DNA from: Allobosea sp. 67-29
GTDB lineage: Bacteria; Pseudomonadota; Alphaproteobacteria; Rhizobiales; Beijerinckiaceae
Reading direction: 5' to 3'
NCBI RefSeq assembly: GCF_001898115.1
Contig: NZ_MKSQ01000026.1
Location: 248,001-312,000, forward strand
DNA length: 64,000 bases
The notes under the pieces were generated by a model. That model made no database searches. It saw nothing but the letters and a program-made list of their open reading frames with translations, and was not told where the DNA came from. The position numbers were made by a program, and so were the translations under genes. Below, in pieces: positions 58,583-64,000 of this stretch (positions within the stretch are counted from its first letter, which is position 1; each line of letters opens with the position of its first letter).

Positions 58583-59500
58583 ATGTTGAAGATCGCCTTG
58601 ACGCTCGGCGCGCTTGCCTTCGCGGCGCCCGCGGGCGCGCAGGTTCCCGACTTTCCGAGCCCGTTCAAGACGCAGGAAATCGCCACCAATGGCGCCACCA
58701 TCCATGTCCGTGTCGGTGGCCAAGGCCCTGCGGTCGTCCTGCTGCACGGCTATGGCGAGACCGGCGACATGTGGGCGCCGATGGCGGCCGATCTGGTGCG
58801 GGATCACACGGTGGTGGTGCCCGATCTGCGCGGGCTCGGCCTGTCCTCGAAGCCGGCGTCGGGCTTCGACAAGAAGACCCAGGCCGGAGATGTCGCCGGC
58901 GTGCTCGACGCGCTCAAGGTCGAACGCGCCGATCTGGTGACGCATGACATCGGCAACATGGTCGGCTTCGCTTTTGCCGCGCAACATCCGCAGCGCGTCG
59001 GCCGCTTCGTGCTGATCGATGCTCCGGTGCCCGGCATCGGTCCCTGGGAGGAAATTCTGAAGAACCCGCTGCTCTGGCATTTCCGCTTCGGCGGGCCGGA
59101 TATGGAACGCCTGGTGGCGGGACGCGAGCGCATCTATCTCGACCGTTTCTGGAACGAGTTTTCCGCGACGCCCGCCCGCTTCAGCGAGGCCTCGCGCGAG
59201 CACTACGCCAAGCTTTACGCCCTGCCCGGCGCGATGCATTCCGGCTTTGCCCAGTTCGCCGCCTTCGATCAGGACGCGATCGACAACCGCGCATACCTCG
59301 CGGCCGGCGGCAAGCTGGCGATGCCGATACTGGCGCTCGGCGGTGAGAAGTCCTTCGGCACGACAATGGCGGCGGTGATGCGGTCAGCCGCGACAGACGT
59401 CACCGAGGGCGTCGTTCCGGATTCCGGCCACTGGATCATGGAAGAGAACCCAACGGCTACCGTCGCCATGGTCCGGGCCTTCCTCGACAAGGGACGATAG
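58583..59500 (+). CDS. Secreted alpha/beta hydrolase, epoxide hydrolase/dehalogenase type
   Basis: 305 residues with a signal peptide (MLKIALTLGALAFAAPAGAQ). The fold marks are VVLLHGYGETGDMW with the oxyanion HG, the nucleophile Asp 122 in VTHDIGNMVGFAFA, and the catalytic His 283 in PDSGHWIMEENP. An Asp nucleophile after His is the pattern of epoxide hydrolases and haloacetate or haloalkane dehalogenases, not esterases. The cap domain (about 150-235) is helical. The natural substrate is unknown. The stop lies directly before an IS remnant, so its last residues may have been affected by the insertion. Confidence 0.85.
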   Translation: MLKIALTLGALAFAAPAGAQVPDFPSPFKTQEIATNGATIHVRVGGQGPAVVLLHGYGETGDMWAPMAADLVRDHTVVVPDLRGLGLSSKPASGFDKKTQAGDVAGVLDALKVERADLVTHDIGNMVGFAFAAQHPQRVGRFVLIDAPVPGIGPWEEILKNPLLWHFRFGGPDMERLVAGRERIYLDRFWNEFSATPARFSEASREHYAKLYALPGAMHSGFAQFAAFDQDAIDNRAYLAAGGKLAMPILALGGEKSFGTTMAAVMRSAATDVTEGVVPDSGHWIMEENPTATVAMVRAFLDKGR

Positions 59501-59502
59501 CC

Positions 59503-60000
59503 GCCCCGTCCGAGGCGCCTCGGCGCGCAAGGCGTCGCTATCGTAAGCCCTGTCGGCGAGAAGGATGTTTCCCGGCTCGATCGTGTCCAGCATATCGGTG
59601 GCCGAGCCCCGTCATGGGCCTGGCCTTCAGTCAGCTTGAGGCGGATCGGGCGGCCTTCGGCGTCGACAAGGGCGTGGATCTTCGTGGTCAGGCCGCCGCG
59701 TGAGCGACCCATGCAACGGGATCGCCCGTCTTTTTTTGGCCGTTGGCGGCATGCTGGTGGACGCGGACCGACAAGGCGTCGATCATCTGGATGTCGCCAT
59801 CGTAAGCGGCTGATACAGCTTGCGGAATGCGCGCCCAATGACCCGCCTTGCGCCACCGGTTGAAGCGGTTGACACAGGTCGTATGCGGGCCATAGCGCGC
59901 CGGAATGTCGGCCCGGGGCGCCCCCCCGTGGCAGGCGCCAGAAGATGCCGTTCAGAACGCGTCGGTCATCAACCTGGCCTGCTGCCGGTTCTGTGGACAC
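59503..60000 (-). mobile_element. IS5-family transposase remnant
   Basis: Pieces of one IS5-type (IS427-like) transposase are spread over different frames. Near 60000 is VDDRRVLNGIFWRL, at 59870-59935 a stretch reading ARYGP and TCVNRFNRW-like in a shifted frame, then GRSRGGLTTKIHALVDAEGR and PIRLKLTEGQAHDG, and near 59540-59590 IEPGNILLADRAYDSDALRA. A G-run near 59930 marks one frameshift. Both the N-terminal 40 residues and the C-terminal part with the last catalytic Glu are missing. No terminal inverted repeats were found. Confidence 0.8.
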
Positions 60001-60054
60001 CGAGATTGAGCTTGATGTCGCGGCAGCGCCTGGCGAGCGCTTCGATTGAGTTTT

Positions 60055-60531
60055 TCACCCGACACCCTCGATGCGCTTGAGACGGATCACCACGTCGACC
60101 TTGGAGATGGCGTAACCAGGGGGCGGCTCCGGTAGGCCGTCGACGCTGATCCGGTCTGGTGCGATGTCAATGATCCGATCCTCATCCTCGATGTAGAAAT
60201 GATGATGATCGCCAGGGTCAGTGTCGTAGTAGGCCTTGCCGCTATTGACGCTGACCCTGCGGATCAGCCCGGCCTCATCGAATTGGAACAGGGTGTTGTA
60301 GACGGTCGCCAGCGAGAGCGAGATGCCCGCTTCGAGCGCTTCCAGATGCAGATGCTCAGCGGTCAGATGGCGATGGCCATCGCCGAAGATCAGGCAGCCG
60401 AGCGCGATGCGCTGCCGGGTCGGGCGCAGGCCCGCTTCCTTGAGAATGCGCGTCACCTGCGCACGCGGCATGGGGGCGACTTCGTCCTCCAATAAGAGGC
60501 GGTCTCTGGCTTCCTGAGTTAAAAACAGCAT
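60055..60531 (-). CDS. irr: Irr-type Fur-family iron response regulator
   Basis: 158 residues. The DNA-binding domain reads ILKEAGLRPTRQRIALGCLI and HLHLEALEAGISLSLATVYN. The dimer/ligand domain contains the Irr mark DHHHFYIEDEDRIIDI, and the end is PEPPPGYAISKVDVVIRLK. Irr controls iron and heme genes in the Hyphomicrobiales and works when iron or heme is low. The N-terminal 25 residues carry no obvious heme motif (GCPWH). The start ATG at 60531 has only a weak ribosome site; it may depend on coupling with the frameshifted paralogue 31 bp upstream. Confidence 0.85.
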   Translation of the reverse strand: MLFLTQEARDRLLLEDEVAPMPRAQVTRILKEAGLRPTRQRIALGCLIFGDGHRHLTAEHLHLEALEAGISLSLATVYNTLFQFDEAGLIRRVSVNSGKAYYDTDPGDHHHFYIEDEDRIIDIAPDRISVDGLPEPPPGYAISKVDVVIRLKRIEGVG

Positions 60532-60562
60532 GGCATGATCATATCCGGGTGATGATCTTGGT

Positions 60563-61023
60563 TCACATCGACGGTCGATGCTTCTCCTTGCGCCTGATGC
60601 GCAGGACAACGTCGACTTCGACCAGCTCGTAGCCGTCGGGAGGCTCCGGCAGGTCGCAGACCGTGACCCGTCCGCCGGGCACATCGAGCAGCCGATCCTC
60701 GTCCATGGCGTAATATGGTGGTGGTCGACCTGCGTATCGAACCACGCTGTCGAACCATAGATCGGAACGCGTTTCAGCAGCCCCAGCTCGCTGAACCCCT
60801 TGAGGCTGCGATAGACACAGCTGATGGAGCCGGGCGCGCCTGATCGAACGAGCTCGCCGTGGAGACCTTCGGCCGAGACATGGCGCCCGCCGCCTCCAAA
60901 CAGCAGGTCCATCAGCGCCAAGCGCTGCTGTGTCGCGCGCATGCCAGCTCCTGAAAGAACATCCCGGGCCGCTAACTCCTCCGAGAAGGCCAGCTCAGCG
61001 CGCGACACTTCGATCGACGTCAT
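60563..61023 (-). pseudogene. Frameshifted second Irr/Fur-like regulator
   Basis: The first 102 residues (from ATG 61023 with a GGAAGG site) read AARDVLSGAGMRATQQRLAL and GSISCVYRSLKGFSELGLLK, up to FDTQVDHHH near 60711, then go out of frame. The next frame carries on as YYAMDEDRLLDVPGGRVTV and PEPPDGYELVEVDVVLRI, ending at 60563. One base added after CACCACCA would give HHHYYAMDED, matching Irr. So this is a tandem paralogue broken by a 1-bp loss, or a sequencing error. As printed the protein lacks the end of its regulatory domain. Confidence 0.75.
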
Positions 61024-61045
61024 GGTCCCTTCCTCAATTTCTTAT

Positions 61046-61057
61046 TGCAATTCAGTC
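61046..61057. promoter_or_regulatory. Candidate metal-regulator site upstream of the Irr-like gene
   Basis: TGCAATTCAGTC, 23 bp upstream of the Irr-like start at 61023. It matches 11 of 12 bases of a site upstream of sitA (62621-62632). A dyad-like TTGC...GCAA segment lies further along, at about 61097-61121, toward the porin gene. These resemble Mur/Fur-type sites of the order in style, without proof. Confidence 0.4.
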
Positions 61058-61190
61058 GCGATATCATCGTAACGAAATCACGAGCGGCCCTGTCAATTGC
61101 TTTCGCGAATGAATCGCAACAATGACCTGACTCCCCTCGACGTCGCGCAGATTCGGCGGCGGTGGCGAACATTCCCGCAGGAGAGAATTG

Positions 61191-62585
61191 ATGAGGCGCC
61201 TGTTATCACGCCCCCGATCGCATATGAGGGGAGCATGCGCAGCCCTTTGTCTCGGTCTTGCCCCGCTTGCAGCGCAGGCGGCCGATCCTGCGGCCCGCAC
61301 CGATGCGCCGCTTACTGAGCCCGGCCTGCTGGAGCGCGAGCAACTCACGGGTGATTGGGGCGGCGCGCGTACGCGGCTGGATGAGGCTGGCCTGACCTTC
61401 GGGCTGACGACAACCGGCGACATGTCGACCAATCCGACCGGAGGCCTGCAGAGAGGGCACGGGTTTTCAGGGCTGTTGCAGTTCGGCCTGGATCTCGACC
61501 TTGAGAAGATGGCCGGCTGGAAGGGCGGTGCCTTCCACGCCGGCGCCTTCCTGATCGGTGGCCACGGCTTGTCCGGCAAGTTCCTCGGCAATCTGATGCC
61601 CATCTCGAATATCGAGTCCGATCCGGCGGGGCGTCTTGCCGAAGTCTACTTCACGCAGACGCTCTTCGACGGGAAGCTCTCCATCAGGCTCGGCCAGCTT
61701 CTCGCCGACAGCGAATTCGCCACTAGCGAGACAGCGGGGCTCTTCGTGAATTCGGCTTTCGGCTGGCCCGCTTTGCACGGCATCGTCCTGCCCGGCGGCG
61801 GCCCGGCCTATCCTGTTCCGGCTCCCGGCGTGCGCGTCGCCTTCAAGCCGGACGATGCCTGGACCGTTCAGGCCGGCGTCTACAGCGGCAATCCTCTCGG
61901 TCGGAACGACAAGAACAAGCACGGCCTGACCTTTCCGCTGAACCAGGGTGTCTTCGCCATTGCGGAAGCGGCCTATACTCACGACTACGGCGGCGGCGTC
62001 ACCGGAACCTACAAGCTCGGCGGCTGGTACAATTCGCGCCGCTTTGACGATGTGCGGATTGCGACCAACGGCCTGTCCTTCGCTGACCCGAATGCCGATC
62101 CCGATCCGCTGCGCCACCGCGGCAATTTCGCCTTTTACGGTGTGATCGATCAGGTGCTCTGGAAGTCACCGGATGCGGAGACGACGGGCCGTAGCCTCGC
62201 CGCCTTCGCGCGTGTTGTGGTCGCGCCGGAGAAGAACCGCAACCATGTCGATTTCTATGCCGACGCCGGCATCACCTATACCGGGCTCCTGCCAGGGAGG
62301 AAGAACGACATCGTCGGCGTCGCCGTGGCCTACGCCCAGGTTAGCTCCAGCTTGCGTCAGCTTGACCGCGACATGATCACCTTCTCGGGCGATCCTCAGC
62401 CAGTTCGTTCCTCCGAGCTCGTGATCGAGGCCTCCTACCAGACTCAGCTTGCGCCCTGGCTCAAGGTGCAACCCTTCGCGCAGTGGATCGTTCGCCCCGG
62501 CGGCGGCGAGCCGGACCCCGACAAGCCCTGGCGCAAGATTCCCAAAGCGACGGTCTTCGGCCTGCGGAGCGTCACGGTGTTCTGA
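61191..62585 (+). CDS. OprB-family outer membrane porin
   Basis: 464 residues with a signal peptide (ACAALCLGLAPLAAQAAD) and the OprB pattern: LTGDWGGARTRLDEAGLTFG near the mature start, repeated amphipathic beta strands (GAFHAGAFLIGGHGLSGKFL, AFARVVVAPEKNRNHVDFYA) and a C-terminal aromatic Phe (SVTVF) for outer membrane assembly. Family members are called sugar porins. The place between Irr-like regulators and sit genes suggests a metal-related channel here, as described for MnoP in Bradyrhizobium. The ATG at 61191 has an AGGAGAG site. Confidence 0.88.
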   Translation: MRRLLSRPRSHMRGACAALCLGLAPLAAQAADPAARTDAPLTEPGLLEREQLTGDWGGARTRLDEAGLTFGLTTTGDMSTNPTGGLQRGHGFSGLLQFGLDLDLEKMAGWKGGAFHAGAFLIGGHGLSGKFLGNLMPISNIESDPAGRLAEVYFTQTLFDGKLSIRLGQLLADSEFATSETAGLFVNSAFGWPALHGIVLPGGGPAYPVPAPGVRVAFKPDDAWTVQAGVYSGNPLGRNDKNKHGLTFPLNQGVFAIAEAAYTHDYGGGVTGTYKLGGWYNSRRFDDVRIATNGLSFADPNADPDPLRHRGNFAFYGVIDQVLWKSPDAETTGRSLAAFARVVVAPEKNRNHVDFYADAGITYTGLLPGRKNDIVGVAVAYAQVSSSLRQLDRDMITFSGDPQPVRSSELVIEASYQTQLAPWLKVQPFAQWIVRPGGGEPDPDKPWRKIPKATVFGLRSVTVF

Positions 62586-62620
62586 AGCGACGGGATATCC
62601 GTCGGCCGTTCACCTCATAA

Positions 62621-62632
62621 TGCAGTTCAGTC
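62621..62632. promoter_or_regulatory. Candidate metal-regulator site upstream of sitA
   Basis: TGCAGTTCAGTC, about 75 bp before the sitA start, followed by TTGTTTGCAAA, which could complete a dyad TGCA...TGCA. It shares 11 of 12 bases with the site at 61046. The spacer of 121 bp between porin and sitA is AT-richer than the genes. Confidence 0.4.
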
Positions 62633-62706
62633 TTGTTTGCAAAAAAAAGCAGCTTCGGGTAACGATGAAAATGCAATTGAAAGCGATTATCAATAAGGAG
62701 GCATTC

Positions 62707-63627
62707 ATGCCGAATGGTCTGCGGCGGTCGTTCCTGGCCGGTATGATGGGGGCTGCGCTCGCCGCGGCCTTGGGTGCGGCTCCGGCTGCGGCTCAGGAGA
62801 AGTTCAAGGCCGTGACGACCTTCACCGTTATCGCCGACATGGCAAAGAACGTCGCTGGCGACACAGCGATCGTCGAGTCGATCACCAAGCCGGGCGCCGA
62901 GATTCACGAATACCAGCCGACGCCGGGCGATATTCAGCGCGCGCAGGGTGCGCAGCTCATCTTCGCGAACGGGCTCAATCTCGAGCTCTGGTTCCGGAAA
63001 TTCTATCTGAACCTGAAGGATGTGCCGGAGGTCGTCGTCTCGCAGGGCGTCGAGCCGATGGGCATCACTCAGGGGCCCTATAGCGGCAAGCCCAATCCGC
63101 ATGCCTGGATGTCGCCGAAGAGCGCAATCGTCTATGTCGACAATATCCGCGACGCCTTCGTCAAATATGACCCACAGAACGCCGCGGCTTACAAGGCGAA
63201 TGCCGAGGCCTACAAGGCCAAGATAGAGGCCGCGATCGCGCCTATCCGGGAAACGCTCGGCAAGATTCCCGCTGACAAGCGCTGGCTGGTCACGAGCGAG
63301 GGCGCGTTCTCCTATCTGGCGCGCGATTTCGGGTTGAAGGAGCTTTACCTCTGGCCGGTCAATGCCGACCAGCAGGGCACGCCCCAGCAGGTCCGCAAAG
63401 TCGTCGACGCCGTCAGGAAGCATAAGATCCCGACGGTCTTGAGTGAGAGCACCATCTCGGACAAGCCGGCACGGCAGGTCGCCCGCGAGACCGGCGCCCA
63501 CTACGGCGGCGTGCTTTATGTCGATTCCCTCAGCGAGGCGGACGGTGCGGTCCCAACCTATCTCGACCTGCTGCGGGTCACCTCCGCGACGGTGGCGAAG
63601 GGGCTCAGCGAGGGCCTGACGCAATGA
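62707..63627 (+). CDS. sitA: Manganese/iron ABC transporter substrate-binding protein
   Basis: 306 residues, periplasmic, with signal peptide (RRSFLAGMMGAALAAALGAA then AAAQEK). It is a cluster A-I binding protein. Metal ligands are visible at H67 (GAEIHEYQP), H132 (NPHAWMSP), E198 (TSEGAFSYL) and D273 (YVDSLSEADG), spaced as in Mn-binding MntC/SitA proteins. An AAGGAGG site upstream fixes the ATG at 62707. The stop overlaps the ATPase gene start. It probably brings in Mn2+ and perhaps Fe2+. Confidence 0.92.
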   Translation: MPNGLRRSFLAGMMGAALAAALGAAPAAAQEKFKAVTTFTVIADMAKNVAGDTAIVESITKPGAEIHEYQPTPGDIQRAQGAQLIFANGLNLELWFRKFYLNLKDVPEVVVSQGVEPMGITQGPYSGKPNPHAWMSPKSAIVYVDNIRDAFVKYDPQNAAAYKANAEAYKAKIEAAIAPIRETLGKIPADKRWLVTSEGAFSYLARDFGLKELYLWPVNADQQGTPQQVRKVVDAVRKHKIPTVLSESTISDKPARQVARETGAHYGGVLYVDSLSEADGAVPTYLDLLRVTSATVAKGLSEGLTQ

Positions 63628-64000
63628 CCGCAGCGGTCGACGACCTTGCCCGCCCCGCATCTTCAAATGCGGGGCATGGCATTCTGGCGACGGATGCCAC
63701 CGTCACCTACCGCAACGGCCACACCGCGCTGCGTGACGCCAGCTTCCGGATTCCGACCGGGACGATCACCGCGCTGGTCGGTGTCAACGGCTCCGGCAAG
63801 TCCACCCTGTTCAAGGCGATCATGGGCTTCGTGCGCCTGGCGAGGGGCGAGATCCGTGTGCTCGGCATGCCGGTCGCACAGGCCCTGCGAAAGAACCTCG
63901 TCGCCTATGTGCCGCAATCCGAGGAGGTCGACTGGAATTTTCCAGTCCTCGTGGAGGACGTGGTGATGATGGGCCGCTACGGCCATATGGGCATGATGCG
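63624..64000 (+). CDS. sitB: Manganese/iron ABC transporter ATPase, partial (runs off the window)
   Basis: The first 125 residues are present. They begin MTAAVDDLARPASSNAGHGI, with Walker A VGVNGSGKSTLFKAIMGF and the Q-loop VAYVPQSEEVDWNFPV, which is typical of Mn/Fe/Zn-type ATPases. The ATG overlaps the sitA stop (ATGA). The signature and Walker B lie beyond position 64000. Permease genes (sitC, sitD) would be expected next. Confidence 0.9.
   Translation, partial: MTAAVDDLARPASSNAGHGILATDATVTYRNGHTALRDASFRIPTGTITALVGVNGSGKSTLFKAIMGFVRLARGEIRVLGMPVAQALRKNLVAYVPQSEEVDWNFPVLVEDVVMMGRYGHMGMM

Noticed and set aside
61058..61190. Riboswitch in the leader of the porin gene
   Set aside because: I could not find a conserved aptamer core. 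The visible elements are short operator-like repeats.

Overview
The window comes from a high-GC alphaproteobacterium of the Hyphomicrobiales (Rhizobiales) type. The basis is gene content: a MinC-type division inhibitor, two Irr-type Fur regulators (Irr is characteristic of this order), a sit-type manganese/iron transporter, and a rhizobial-style exopolysaccharide (EPS) locus with ExoF- and Wzz-like proteins. A Bosea-like genus would fit, but the sequence alone does not settle it. I saw no tRNA, rRNA or CRISPR array.

Region 1 (1-24302, EPS locus part I). After minC and an orphan LuxR-type regulator with a degenerate receiver comes a long minus-strand run (19656 to 2409) with many 4-bp ATGA overlaps. 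It encodes an initiating phosphoglycosyltransferase (WcaJ-like), glycosyltransferases, an O-antigen ligase/polymerase-like gene split by an apparent frameshift, a Wzz/tyrosine-kinase-like protein, a CDP-sugar module (RfbF, RfbG, an RfbC-type epimerase, a SAF-domain oxidoreductase), a PIG-L deacetylase, a Wzx flippase, a UDP-galactopyranose-mutase-like flavoprotein and a pyruvyltransferase-like protein. Divergently transcribed on the plus strand are WecG/TagA- and WecB-like genes (ManNAc transfer and synthesis), a membrane glycosyltransferase and a secreted protein of unknown family. A perfect 26-bp palindrome lies between the two divergent units.

Region 2 (24303-36159, secretion and EPS export). 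An AT-rich spacer precedes an 802-residue protein. Its N-terminal domain is a paralogue of the secreted protein just upstream, followed by a Pro/Thr linker and three Ig-like repeats. The next two genes are a type I secretion ABC transporter and an HlyD adaptor. The adaptor carries its own C39-like N-terminal domain, homologous to the one on the transporter. Then come an ECF sigma factor, a Wza/ExoF-like export protein, a second Wzz/kinase-like protein and a DUF3102-type protein. My main candidate for an undescribed system is this one: an EPS-linked type I secretion machine with C39-like domains on both inner-membrane components, dedicated to a non-RTX substrate.

Region 3 (36479-57307, nitrogen-compound uptake and breakdown). 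A minus-strand operon encodes a three-subunit flavin/iron-sulfur amine (opine or hydroxyproline type) dehydrogenase, an extra flavin oxidase and two permeases. Next are a LysR regulator, an MmgE/PrpD protein and two divergent substrate-binding proteins. A second permease pair, a fused double ATPase, an AtzH/HpxZ-like protein and a GntR regulator follow. The block ends with allophanate hydrolase, a biuret-hydrolase-like enzyme, AtzG and AtzE. Together this looks like uptake and stepwise hydrolysis of biuret or carboxybiuret-type ureides to ammonia and CO2.

Region 4 (57524-64000). A LysR regulator is divergent from a secreted alpha/beta hydrolase that abuts an IS5-type transposase remnant. Then come tandem Irr-like regulators (one frameshifted), a divergent OprB-type porin, and sitA with the start of sitB, which runs off the window. 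The last group is a metal-uptake locus.
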